NCBI GenBank assembly: GCA_034638255.1
Contig: JAWPGT010000008.1
Location: 930,001-994,000, forward strand
Direction of reading: 5' to 3'
Length of the DNA: 64,000 nucleotides
From: Coprinus comatus
Taxonomy: Eukaryota; Basidiomycota; Agaricomycetes; Agaricales; Agaricaceae
Shown here in pieces: positions 34,152 to 46,662 of this stretch. The notes below the pieces were generated by a model. The model was not told where the DNA came from and searched no databases. It worked only from the letters and a program-made list of their open reading frames with translations. Both the position numbers and the translations under genes were made by a program. How positions within the stretch are numbered: position 1 is the stretch's first letter; every line of letters begins with the position of its first letter.

Positions 34152-37100
34152 TTTTTTTGGGTAGGAAAAAAGTGAAATAGTATGAAATGATTGTGGGCTA
34201 CATCGTTCGGTTGAAGTTAGAGCGGATTTATGGATTGCGAGGTTACACAACTCACTTGTTAAAAACGAAAGTGGAGCAGCTGATACTAAGCAACAACTGA
34301 TTAGTTCCAAATATTACTTGAAAGGATTTTGTGTCCAGTGAAATTCGGAGGAAATCGACCCACCTAAAAGCTGAGCGGCGAAGGACAGTGGGAAGCTCTG
34401 AGAGTCCGTTGACTTACATGCCCACCGCTGAAGTTCTTTTATGTGAAACTCTTCTCTGCTATTGACTACTACTAACCACAACTGGTTAGGTATGCCTGAC
34501 GTATATCCCATTTTTGTAGTGTTCTTCCTGTCATTAACTCGTCTGAGTCACACTAAGTCCGCAGAACACCGCTCTACAATGTCCATTGAACAATGTTTTT
34601 AAACACAAGCCTTATGTATTCATGAGTTGTCGTTTGAGATGCCAATTGCACCGAACATTAAGATTTTGCACGAACCTTCAGCTTAATTAAATAGTACATA
34701 TGTACAGTATGCAGCGTTAGTGAGTGGGTCATTGCTTGTATAGAAATAATCTATTTTTACTATTATTGCTACTACAGTAGTACGGCTGTGATTAATACAG
34801 AGTGTCTGCCACACAGTGATATAAAGTCAAAGCTAGTGATAGTAAATCTCTTCGTGTATACAACACTTCCATAACCATTCCTCAGCGAATGTGGAGTTAG
34901 AGGAGGATAAAGAGTCCATCTTTGAGCGCACTTATCTTGTAACTGCCCTCGAACGATGCTTTGTTAGGATCCATCAAGAACCGGTTATCACCATCCTGAC
35001 TCTATCAAACACACTTTTACTTGCGCCTTATTATTTATCGAAGGTTCGTCTGAAAGAATGACAAATATTATGTATACATTTGAATTGACCTCAAGCTTTC
35101 TGTAGTCGCTAGCTATGGATGACAATACGTGAGATGTGCACCTTGCATGGGTGCGGCGATTGTAAGAAACATTGATATAGGACCTGTATAGCTAATTCAA
35201 ACTAAACAATCTTCATCTTGGGGCTTGAAGCTGGAATAAACACTTAGTAGAATGGTTTCCAGTGTTACGTCTAGTAGAGAGTCGAGACTTGTGTCTTGAA
35301 ATCAGGATACACTTCGTCACTAGCAGAAAGCTGTCAAGTTTAAACTTTATATTATGGTCGGTCAAGTGAAAATTCTGATTACGACGTCGGTATGAACTTT
35401 CTAAAGTCCGCAAAATTTCATCCGACTTGTAGTAGGTGTTACATCTCAGTAACTTTTATAAAAGAAAGCTCAAATTTGGAAATCTGATCGCAACATAACT
35501 TTTTGTTAATTCAAATTTTATCATTAAGTCTTGGTTTCCTCAGCTAGCTACCGGATACAACTTTATATAACTTGTTTAGAAAACTCAATTTATAATATAG
35601 TGGCACCCTGTTCAGTATAACTAGCAGTCATGTAGCCGCTGTTTCAAGAAGCCGTGTAAATCTTACAATACATACTTGAACTTGCGACATGGTGATGGGT
35701 GACGATGTGGTTGGAAATTGGGGAGCAAATTTTGGAAATCATATCATTTGGATGATGTAGTATAATGATTAGTATATGACAAGGCTCAAACCCAAGTTTA
35801 TGCTTCACAAAGGTTAATTCATTTTTTCAGGATCACAAGCACCAATGAGTCAGAACGTATGACCCTCAAGTGCCGTCAAGGCTAAACGTCGCTGAAAAGT
35901 TGGGTATAAATCTATTAATAAATCTGATCCATGTGAAGCTGATAAGAAAAAATCATGGGAATGATCATGAGATGAAGAAGATACTTTGAAGAAGATAACT
36001 TACTGTACTACACACACTGGCTACATATCTCATTCTGTGCTATACATCTGTATTGAAAGAAAATCGCTGGGTGACCTTGATTTCAAACAGAATTAAGCAG
36101 AAATCGGCATAAGTATTTGTTAAGTGGATATATACTACTATGATCAGAAGCGATACACAATAACAACATCATAAACCAACAGACTCACATATAAAAATTA
36201 ACTCCATCTAGAGTGGTTAATTCAAATTTGGTCTTTGAAGAGATCAGCTTTGTATTGTGTAGTACTTGGCATTGCTTCTTCACCAGAGCTAGTAGTACTA
36301 TAAGAACAATTGCTCGCTCCTTACACCGGCAATATTCTCCTTCCAACCACACATTGCACACTCATGATCTGTACTTGGCCAATCGCATCCTTGCTTATTA
36401 CTCCTATTTTCATTACATTGTCTAATGCTACTGCGCTAACGGTATATTCTCTTTCACTGTCAATTTCAAGACCGTGCTGCTGACAATTTTGGATTAAAAA
36501 GACCGCACCACCACAACCAACTCTGACAGGCACAGAGGTTCCTGTAAATACCAACTCTTGCTGGACAAGGTTTACGACCAGTACGGATACTTCAAGTGTG
36601 AGTACTCGAGCTTTATTGGGTGGAGTGCCAACTTCCAAGGGCCTAATAAATGATGGACATAACAGGGATCTACAGTAACACGTACCGCAACCGTTGGGGT
36701 GATTTGTTCTTAGGGATGGAAAGTTGAACCAGGTCAACTCAACACAGTTAAAGCCGTCTCAATTTACTAAACAGTAGAATGAATGATTTGGTCACCATTA
36801 TTGTTGTCGATGTCTTTCGCTGTTCACAATAAACTCCGGATCCGGAATCTACTACATATCATGTCGTGAAGCTACATCCTCCATCAATCAGTATCCGACG
36901 AAGATCCGGATGATACTAAACAGGGTGAGTGACCTTTTGGCTTATTCAGACCTCGACCTCAAAGAAGATGTTGTAAGTTAGGCCTAGCAAGTTTCACTGA
37001 TGTATCAGCACAACAATGCTAACCATGAGACTAAAGTGCTCAAGTTGTATACGATTGAACAGCAGGGAATCTCGTAAGAATCACATTCAGGAAACCCCGC

Positions 37101-37569
37101 CGGCCCTATGTCAAATTTATTCCAGAAAAAAAGAACTATTTCAGTGTCGTTTACCGGGGCGCTGTTAGGCGGAAAATATATACATGTCAATAATAATTTG
37201 AGGCAAGTCGGCGGCGTTCATTTTGCCGTAGGCTATATTTTTAGACCATCTTATGGTTAGTAAGGACCCAAGGACCTTACAAGAGACAGGACCAGCTTGA
37301 ATACAAAAACAGACTAAACGAAGTTATTTCGGAACTAGGAGGGTCTTGGAAGTGTGTAGAGCGCTTTTTATATTCTGAGCCATTGTTAAATGAACATTAT
37401 GATCGCATACGCCATATATGCTACAGTGGATACTGGAGAAGATGTGATTGAAAGGTTAAGGAGCTGGGTGAGACTCTGGGTGCCCCAAAAGCACTGATTT
37501 AGCAGAGCATAGTCTCACGTGATCTGACGTAGATGGGTGTGTTCTGGCTGCGAGGCAGCTCTTCTCCTC
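34152..37569. other. Gene-poor stretch
   Basis: 3.4 kb with no supported gene except a doubtful minus-strand frame at 36321-36737. AT-rich, no tandem repeats or long inverted repeats noticed. Confidence 0.5.
36321..36737 (-). CDS. Doubtful hypothetical ORF
   Basis: An open frame whose second half is protein-like (GCGGAVFLIQNCQQHGLEID, then EREYTVSAVALDNV). The first half reads poorly and may include an intron ending near 36545. No signal peptide in the current frame and no family recognised. It could be a decayed secreted-protein gene. Confidence 0.25.
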   Translation of the reverse strand: MTWFNFPSLRTNHPNGCGTCYCRSLLCPSFIRPLEVGTPPNKARVLTLEVSVLVVNLVQQELVFTGTSVPVRVGCGGAVFLIQNCQQHGLEIDSEREYTVSAVALDNVMKIGVISKDAIGQVQIMSVQCVVGRRILPV

Positions 37570-40500
37570 ATGTCCTCATCTGCTCGGCGTAAACCCTCCT
37601 GGTCGACTCCTAGAAACTCTGTAAAAACAAATATCTCAACAGTTTACGCTGAACCAGAGCAGAGCCTTCCAACCATCTCGGCTCAACACGTCATCATTTC
37701 AGCGCACGACACACTCTCGCTTTCTTCTAATGATTCTCGGCGCCCAACCCCACGTCCTTCAATGGCAAGTCTACGTATCCCATCGCCTGAACCACTGCAC
37801 GAGATGGATGAGCTAGACCAGCCCATCACACCACAATCACATGATCCGCACGATGTCCATACGCCAACAACACCAACGTTGACAGTCGAACCATCCACAA
37901 CGACTCTCCAAGTCCATCAAATACCTCAACTACCAATACAATCTTCTCCCTCACCTGTCCGGAAATCGTGGTTTGGCACTTTAAGACGCTCAAATCACAA
38001 GATGGAACCGCAGCATCAGCCTGCAGTCGACATTAATGAGGTCACAATACACCACACGTCCACAATTCCGCCTTCTCCTGTCAAGGATGCTGTTTCTACA
38101 GCTCCAGAACCCATGCCAAATAGCGTTTCTACTACAATAGTCCAACCTTCTTTGCCATCGTCTATCGATGACCAAGCACCTATCATTGATATCACGACTC
38201 CTCCCCCTGTTGTGGCATCGGCGTCCAATGAAATTAAACCAGTGTCCTAAATACTTCCACCAATCGTTTTACCTTGAACATACCCCTGTTGGGCCGAGCC
38301 AAGAAATCTCTTGATAATGGTCTTGAAACAAAGAACAAAGACAAAATAGATGATTCGTTACTGCCTGTCACCATTCTTCCAGAAGTCGGTACGTTGTCTG
38401 TCCATCAACGCCGTATTCAATTTAATCTAAATACTCTTATTTTTCTATCAGCCCTATCTTCACCCCAATCCGTTACGAGAAATCATGTCATAGAAGCCGC
38501 TGTTCTGTCAGATTTGCCGGCTCAAGAGTCCACTGCGCAAGATCAAAGCCTCCCTTTAGAAGAAGAGTCCGCTTCATTAACTTCGGACCCCTCTGACATT
38601 GAATCCACGACACAGTCTACAGAAACTCAAGTACAGATGGTGGCCAATCACACATGGTGGTCCTACATTGGATGGACATCAATTCCTGTTAATTCCTCTA
38701 CTACAAACACGGCTTCCATCCATGTTCCCACTGACTTACGTCACTCTGACTCACCCGCCATAAATCCGAATTCTCCCCTATCCATACCAGCTCAATCCTC
38801 TGCTCCCGTTGAGGATAATAACCCTATAGAAGCCTCTCCAGACTCTGTGGTTAATGCAGCAGCTTCCGGGGTTTCCCGTGCTCCTGAAAACCAGTGCCAT
38901 ACAAACGATGCGAATACAGTAATTCCTTCAGGGTCAACAGAAACAACTATTGTGAACTCTGACAACTTGAATGTCAATATGAGCAGGAATGCCTCCGAGA
39001 CTAACACGTCACAACCCCTACCCTCGGAAGGGAAGGCTGATTCAGTCCTTGAAGAACGAGAACAATTACTAGCGTCGGCGGAATGGCAACCGAATGCGGT
39101 GAATACTACTGCTGCTCCCGCGAGTTGGTTTAGTCCCTGGTCGTGGTATTCACAAACGCATGATCAAACTCACACGGCAAATGTGACTCAAGATGACGGA
39201 AAACAAGAGGGAAATGATAATGCGATTGTTGATGTTGATGGTGGGAAGAAAGAGGAGCCTGCAGGGCCACGGAGTAATGAAAATGAAAATAGTAATATCA
39301 ATGAGACAGAGTGTCGAGCTGGTATGGAGGATGAGGCGCAGATGCAACATCACGATACCGAAGCGGACGTACCCGTTGTTTCCGATATCCCGAATCCAAT
39401 ACAACAATCTATCAGTACGAATCGGTCTGGTTGGGCATCTTTTTTCAGCTCTAGGACACTCTTTGTGAAAACTATTGGGTATGGTTCGGTTGGTGAAGAT
39501 AAGACAACGCTTGACGAAAATGGTATGGAGATTATGAACGTTGATTTTGATGATGATTTAGATTCCAATGCTGCTACTGCTTCTGCTGCTACTGGCTCTT
39601 CTATGGATGCGACAACATCGGGAACGGGAATGGAGACGGAGACGGTGGGGAACAAAGGGAAGGTTAAGGAAACAACCGACGGAAAAACTACTCAAGATCA
39701 ATCCACTGTACCTCCTCTGTCGAATAACGAAAAGATAAAGAAAGAAACTGTCAAGTCTAATTCCGCGAATCAAATAGGCATCAAGAAGCCTCAATCTAAC
39801 AAGTCCGTTTCGGGTACATCCACTCCGGTTCCTGGCGCATCTACACCAACTTCAACTCCAACAAGCAAACAAGGTTCCGTGCCTGCAAGTCCAAATGGTA
39901 AATCTCCGACAACCAATGTTTCAATAGGAGAAAAAAAACGCACAGCATCGCCTGCGCCTTCGTTGCAATCCAAGAAAAACGCTATTCCGCCTCCTCCAAA
40001 TTTGGTTCTTCCGACTTGGGAGGATACGTTTTGCGTCTCGCCTAGAAGTTATATCCTTCCCGATTGGGTAAAGTCGATTCATGTTAACAGGGATCAACAA
40101 GGTTATTCTACTACAGGCGGAAAGCTGTTGGGGAAAACGATGAAATTTGTTAGTGGCGTTCTGTTTTCAAAGGAAGGTGATCATGGGAAGGATGTAGTGA
40201 ATGATGAGAGAGAACAACTCAGTCCGGCAGAGAAAGAGAGGAGAGAAAGGTTTTTGCAATCTGGGAAAGCCTTACCGAGGGCTTGGGATGTAGTGCAAGG
40301 ACATTTCGGTACTGAGACGTCCGGCCATAGTCTGAAACGCGGATTAGGATTATCACAGCACAAGGATGGGGGTACGGATAGGAGTGGGTTATGCAATCGT
40401 GTACATGATGTACTCCAAGGGTGTAGACGTGTGGTCGTGATTGGCATTCATGGTTGGTTTCCAGGTTTGTGATGTTCCTTTTATGATCATTAGGCTAAGC

Positions 40501-42231
40501 GGGCTAAATGGAATGATTATAGGAGCTGTTGTTCGAACCATGCTTGGAGAGGTAAGCCTCTTCATTTAATCTTTTCCCGTACCCTCGGGTGTGCTGACAG
40601 AACTTCGGAATTGTGTCAGCCCACTGGAACTAGTTCTAAGTTTGTTAGTATGATGATTCAAGCTTTGCACAACTTTGAACGGGAACACGGGGTTACATTG
40701 GACAAGATCACCCCGATTCCGTTGGAAGGAGAAGGGACGATTGAGAAACGGGTGGAACGGTTTGCAACTGGTTCTAACATCGCTTTTATGACTCACTGAT
40801 TTTTTATGATTTTTTCTTGTTAAAGGCTATACCGAAATTTGAATGAGAATCAAGAATGGATGGATGATCTTCATGCTGCGGATGCCATTTTCGTTGCCAC
40901 ACATTCTCAAGGCTCTGTAGTATCTACTCATCTCCTCGATCGTTTGATACGTGATCGACATATCCGTACTGCGAAGAACAGTGAGGTGTTGAGCCCTGCT
41001 ACCAGTTTCCCCGCTTCTGCTGGTATGACCTTTGCTCCTGCGCCGAGACCACAAAAAGTTTGTTGTCTTGCGCTTTGTGGGATCCATCTTGGTCCTCTGA
41101 GGTATTTGAGTAGTAGCAGTCTACTCCAGCCATACTTCCAAGTGAGTTGATCATGGCGTTGGTTGAGTACTAGTTACTGATAATGCATCATTCTATACTT
41201 CATTCAGTACTTCGAGTCGAGCGCTGCCCGCGAACTTTTCGAGTTTCAAGTGAGCGGTTACGATTACATAAACGTACCACGCCACTCACTACCTACTCAA
41301 AATAGAATACAGAAAGCGCTGTGTCGAAGTCCTACGTCAAGGCACTCAGCCATGTTGTTGATAATGGCGTGAGTTTCCCGCTGTCTATCGATACGAGACG
41401 AGCTCACCACGCTGATGTTCAACATTGCTGTTGTTCACGATCACAGGTTAAGATGGTTTATGTTGCTTCGCTCAATGATCAAGTTGTACCAATATATTCT
41501 GGTCTCTTCACTTCGGTCTCACATCCCCTGATATTACGTGCACTGTATATCGATGGCGATGCATACCAGTGCGTATTTTTCCGAACTAGCAACGGTTTTT
41601 TATGAACAGTTACTCATATTTTCCCAAAAGTTCCTCGGATTTTCTCTCCAATCTTCTGGTGCTTTTACTCCGTATACGAAACGCCGGCATTAATGATAGT
41701 GGCTTATTGGCTCATCTCTCAGAAGCTACTGCTGGATCGTTGAACGGTGTTGGCCATTCAACAGCATATGAAGAATTGGCAACTTATTCGTACGTATATG
41801 TTTTGTTCTTGTTTGTATACGAATGGAACCAACATGCTGACTCTGTATGATAAATGATGATAGACTGGCAGTAAAATATCTATTCCTGACGAATGATGGA
41901 TTTGAAGATCATCCGGATCTGACATTGGAACTATTTAATGCCAACCACGAACAAAATGATTACGAGGTGCGCTTGCTTCTCGGCTATGCTAAAATCAAAG
42001 TAGCTGACAGGCTTGTTCCGGGCTTATTTATAGATTCCTTGGGCATTAAGAGATGTCATTGCAGATGAGAGCGTAACCCATTATTTTGCAACGGAGATTG
42101 CAGAATTACGGGATGCTTTTAGAGATTGGCACCCCAAGACCACGATCTTGAGAGATTTGAAGAGGAAGCTGCAACCAATACAACGTTTGCCCAGTTCATT
42201 TTCTTCTCGGGGTTCCACTAGTAAATTATAA
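37570..42231 (+). CDS. Large alpha/beta hydrolase, YML020W/Mil1-type (YMC0-like) family
   Basis: About a dozen exons; predicted length well over 1,300 aa. The start chosen is MSSSARRKPSWSTPR. The first two thirds are low-complexity Ser/Thr/Pro with short conserved islands (RKSWFGTLRRSN, TWWSYIGWTS, SWFSPWSWYS). The C-terminal third is the domain: LVLPTWEDTFCVSPRS, LPDWVKSIH, RRVVVIGIHGWFPG, MLGEPTGTSSKFVSMMIQAL, ADAIFVATHSQGSVVSTHLL (GxSxG-like nucleophile elbow HSQGS), CCLALCGIHLGPLRYL, MVYVASLNDQVVPIYSGLF (acid-site strand) and ALRDVIADESVTHYFATEIA. The layout matches the fungal YML020W/YFL034W (MIL1) lipase-like proteins, which in yeast are linked to clathrin adaptor binding. Substrate unknown. 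The donor at 40745 (GTTTGC) is unusual but required by frame. Confidence 0.8.
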
Positions 42232-42631
42232 GGGGTTTTCAAACTTCTTTTTTTCCAGTTCAATTGTTTTTCTTTCTCGCTTGCAATGATACATCATCAC
42301 ACATCCACACATGCAGACTTTATCAAATTTGGCGCTCTTCCTTCAGTGAAGGACGTTTGGTCCCTTTAGCATTTTTTGTACTACTTACTACGCATCAATC
42401 ATTCTCAAACGCTTCGCAAGATGCACCACAATCATTTTTGTTTGGCTTTTTTTTTTTCATTTTTTAGAGTTATGCGTATGGTCATGTAATCTATTTCATT
42501 TTAAGTAGTTAATCATAAAGTCGAATCATACAAAATTATTAAACTAAAAACAAGACAGCTTCCCCACGTATGAAAATCTGTTGGTACAAAGAGTTTCCCA
42601 AATGATGTACAAGCATGTGGGGAGAGCTTAT

Positions 42632-44272
42632 TCACATCCTATACTCAGCTCCACAATCACCGATGGAAGTAATCATGTTCCTACTGTTGGATCGTGCTAG
42701 AACAGCATCAATTTCCCCGCGGTCTTGCGGAGTCAGTCGGAAATTGAAAACTTTTGAGTTGTCAACAAAGTGCTCGGTTACACCAAGTCGTGCGCCTGAG
42801 AGAAACACAAGGGGTTGTGGATAGACCAGGTTCGGTTCAGTTTCCGTCAGTATTTTAAAATAGCACAGAGATGAAAAAGTTTGTAGTTACCAAGGAGGAC
42901 AGCTCCTACGAAGGAGTAATCAAGGACCCAACGTGTTGCTATATTAGCAATGCTCCGACCACCGTGACGATCGCCAATAATGCGTAAGACACGTAGTAGT
43001 TCTTGGAAAAGTTCCCAAGTTCCCCAAGATATCAAGATGACGTCGAGGTACTGTAGTAGGGCGTTAGAAAATTTGCCATGCGGTAACTATGTGTCCACAT
43101 CAGAAAATAGAATATTTACCTTGCGTTGCGACGGAGTTAACAGATTTTCAATATTATAGTGATCGGGTAAAGGTTGCCCGAGCCATTTGTCGGTCAGGAA
43201 ATTGCCGCACTAAAAGATACATTATCATCAGCATAGAAAATTGATATTGAGTTCTGGGAAAGTTACAAGTGTTCCGTAGGTAAGAAGCTTGAGGTTGTGT
43301 TTTTCACAGATATCATTCATACCATGTAATGGGCGCGTGTCGATTATAGAAAACTATTAAAAAGGAAGGCATTAATAATCTATAAGCATAAAAAGGCACT
43401 ATAAATGTGTTGAGGGCATGGCAGAATGATCTTACTTGTATTTGGTTGGAAACAATCGCTCCCGGTCCAAGTTGGGTGCAGATCTCGTCCGTTCTGATGG
43501 TATCAAAGTTGCAGAGACCAATGCTTGTGATATAACCCTCAGCCCGCAGATCATAAAGGTGGTACAGTGCATCCATGTAAGCCTTATTATTGTAATCCTG
43601 CCAATGAAACTGCGACGAGACGAAATTTCAGTTAGTATTGTTGACGCATCCTAGAACTAAAGATAGGAACCGGACCTGGAGGAGATCGAGTCTTGTCGTT
43701 TGTAATCCGCCAAGCCGTGCTTTTACGGCTTTCAGGACCAACTCGCGTGTTGGCACGCAAGGGTGAAATACACACCATTTGGTCGCTGTGAACATTTTCG
43801 TGGGATCGTCAAGTTCAGTCCGAACCACGCCCTATCATGGTGTTAGCTAGAAGGTAAGGGGAGCCATCATAACATACGCTAATCTCTTCGGCACCGCCAT
43901 AATGATCAGCTAAAGATGGATTAACGTGCTGGGAAGGTTCCGCAACTACTAAGGGACTCACCCTACGAATTTCCAATAATATTGTTTGAAACATAGTTGT
44001 AATTATATTTAGCAAATTATCAGTATCACAAGATTCATAACTTACCATATCTAGTAGTGGAAGTAAGCAATGAACTCAAAAAGCGATGACGAACACGTAC
44101 CAAATGCGCAGTAGCCGTGTTTTATGAGGATCTTCATATGCTCCTTGATATCTTCAAGGTTTGCTGAGCCCCATAAATGCGATGAAAGTTGCCATAGCCC
44201 TGTCCAGACACGAGGGACACGTACTTGACCGAGGTGAGTATATTCTGTAGGAGAAGAGATGAGTTCAGACAT
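42632..44272 (-). CDS. Aldo/keto reductase with two microexons
   Basis: The start is MSELISSPTEYTHLGQVRVP. Family landmarks: FDMADHYGGAE (catalytic Asp and Tyr), MFTATKWC (Lys), LDLLQFHWQDY (His), ITSIGLCNFDT, GAIVSNQIQFSIIDTRP, YGTLCGNFLTDKWLG, and ARLGVTEHFVDNSKVF near the cofactor-binding end; stop at 42634-42632. The FDMADHYG motif is split by three normal introns: exon 1 ends at 44101, a 5-nt exon lies at 44050-44046 (ATATG), a 1-nt exon at 43962 (G), and the next exon starts at 43909. Only this path restores the motif and frame. By family it is an NADPH-dependent carbonyl reductase; substrate unknown. Confidence 0.87.
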
Positions 44273-44674
44273 GACTTGGAGGCTGGTCGGTGGTAAGTGG
44301 TATTGCCTTCGCCTTTATAGATTCTGAAGAGAATGCAGCTCGTGAGGAAAGCAAGCCGTTCTTCGAATTGGTCCATCAGCATTCGAACCGGCGTTCAATT
44401 TTCTGGCAATTAACCCAGCCCATCAGCTCGGACTCAGATCAGGGTCACACTGCTTGGTGACTTGCCGGCGACCCGTCCGATTTCGACTTATTTACATACA
44501 TAATCCGCGGCCAAAATCTCGATTGATCTCTCATATACACCCCTGAGCGCCTGAGTGCTTCATGATGGGTCAAAAAGGACTATAAAGAGTCTCTCTCACC
44601 AAAGACGAACTGTCACTTACTTGGACTTCATTCCACATATACCACACTCTCCACATCTTAAACGTCCTTCACCA

Positions 44675-45466
44675 ATGCCTGCCCCCGAAACTTTTTGCCG
44701 TACTCCTGTACTTGGACATGTGTAAGTTATCGAAGTCCAAGGCAACGAGTTCATTCGTTAATTGTTCCCCCCCCCTCCCAATAAAAAAAAAGTAATCTTA
44801 TGCTCGACACATTCATCGCAAGCGCTAGTGTGGAAGAGTGAGTCACTTGTTATACTGGTGTTACTTCTGTTTCTAAAAATTGTTACTTTAGCTTGCGTGC
44901 CATCACGCGAAACCTGTTGGCTACCAGTCCGAGCTCGGTGACACAGAGTTACAAAACATGCGCTAGGAATCGACTTCGCAGATCCGTTGACAACTCCGCC
45001 GAAGATATACCATCAAATTTTTTCCAGAAAGACACCGATTCTTTCTCAACTCCAACACCTCAGCTCAACGGTACTCTGCTACGTGCACGAAAGCTGTACG
45101 GAGCTGGCTTCGGTTCTTACAGCTTGCCTCTTCTTACCGCGATCGTTCGAGCTACTGTTGGAGCTCGTTGGAGGTCACGGGGAGATATGGCGGATTTACT
45201 TGCCACCATAGATGGCGACATTGTACAGGCAATCCAGGTAGGGTTATGATTTTTTTCACGATTTTTTTGACGTTTGACGCCGAAACGGACTGCAGAGTAC
45301 CAAGGAAGAGATCATTAGCGACGAGTCAATTGTAGATGCTGTCGTACGTGACGCTGTGGAAAATCTCAAAAAGGCTGTTCTCGATAGTAAGAAAGATGTT
45401 CAGACATGGAATGGACGATTTACTTTTGGAAGAGCCGAAATTAGTATATGTTGTTGGAAACTATGA
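44675..45466 (+). CDS. Conserved-looking hypothetical protein
   Basis: Four exons join in frame: MPAPETFCRTPVLGHV, then NLMLDTFIASASVED after a first intron, DLRAITRNLLATSPSS and on to DGDIVQAIQ, then STKEEIISDESIVDAVVRDA to the stop. About 200 aa. A region PTPQLNGTLLRARKLYGAGF followed by SLPLLTAIVRATVGARW looks like a structured helical core. No signal peptide, membrane segment or known domain. It is divergent from the aldo/keto reductase gene (start codons about 400 bp apart), so they may share a promoter. Confidence 0.65.
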
Positions 45467-46620
45467 TATGTAAACAACGCCTTGGCAATGTTCAGATACA
45501 CTGTATTAAAATTGATCATTTTTTGAGATTATCCTACATATGCAATATGGTTCTTTCATGAACAGGCACTTTCCAATTTGCGCAACCGGTTTTTCATATG
45601 AATAAATGACAATACTTGGACGTTTATCTGTTAAGTAACCGGCAAGACCGGCTTAAACTTCCTCTTTTGGGTAATAAAAATAAAATGGTCGAGGAGTTTC
45701 CTGCGACGGAGCCAGACTGAGCACCATATGTTAATGCCCACAACTTGCAAGAGCCTGGATAAGCGTCTAGTAGTCTTTCCGAAACCGAGGCATGCTAATA
45801 AAGGTGTCCAAAATGCCAACAGTCATAGGCTCCGCTGAAATCAGAAATTATGTGTTTTACTAGTAATTACCTATCGAAATGTTCAACGTCACCATTCTCT
45901 TGACTCCTGAACTTCGATTACCAGGGTTCTTAAAGTATAGAATCTTATATGTAGAATCCCCCGCCTCTGTCAGGGTTTTTTACTTATCAGAATGTTCCAT
46001 AAGGACTCTATGGGGTACACTCCGCACTAAATCTAGGTTCCATAACGGAGTCGATAAACCTGGCATGAGATATTCCCTTTGTTAGCCAGAGATTATATTT
46101 ATATTTATAGGGTGTCAAGACGTCAGTTCATGACCATAAACATTTGAACACCGGTAATCAGAAACTTACCGGAGTTTCAGCATTCAAATATTCAAGGTTC
46201 GTTATTGGTGAGCTATTCGGTAGACTAACTTATGGATAGTTCTCCTAGTAAGTAAGTGATGAGAGAATGATAACCGGTTGTAATGCAAATAGCGTCTTTC
46301 AGTAAGGATACATTCACTGGGTTACTGGTTCTTTCTGTTGAAAGGTGCAGAGCACAAACTTGTACATCTAATGTACATACCTATAAAAGTTTACAGTAGG
46401 TATACCTTGGGTATACCGGTCATACTCGGTCATCATAAGAAATGGCGACCTGATCACCGACTGCTCTGAAAGCCCGTGAGTCGGTTCGACCAAGACTACA
46501 GGTTATAACAGGTCATAATAACACTTTCCCGTTCGCGAGGTGAACGACCCCTCAGGTCAATGATTGTATGTCGGCGTATGACGTGATTGTTATGATCACG
46601 GCCATTATGTCGGGGAGGCT
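45467..46620. other. Intergenic stretch, no gene recognised
   Basis: 1.15 kb without supported coding sequence; it leads into the MFS transporter gene. Confidence 0.5.
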
Positions 46621-46662
46621 AGCGTGCTACCAGATATTCAGCAGCACGGTCCGTGGCTCCCG

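Noticed and set aside
38792..39973. Several minus-strand ORFs opposite the alpha/beta hydrolase gene
   Set aside because: Shadows of the Ser/Thr-rich coding region on the other strand.
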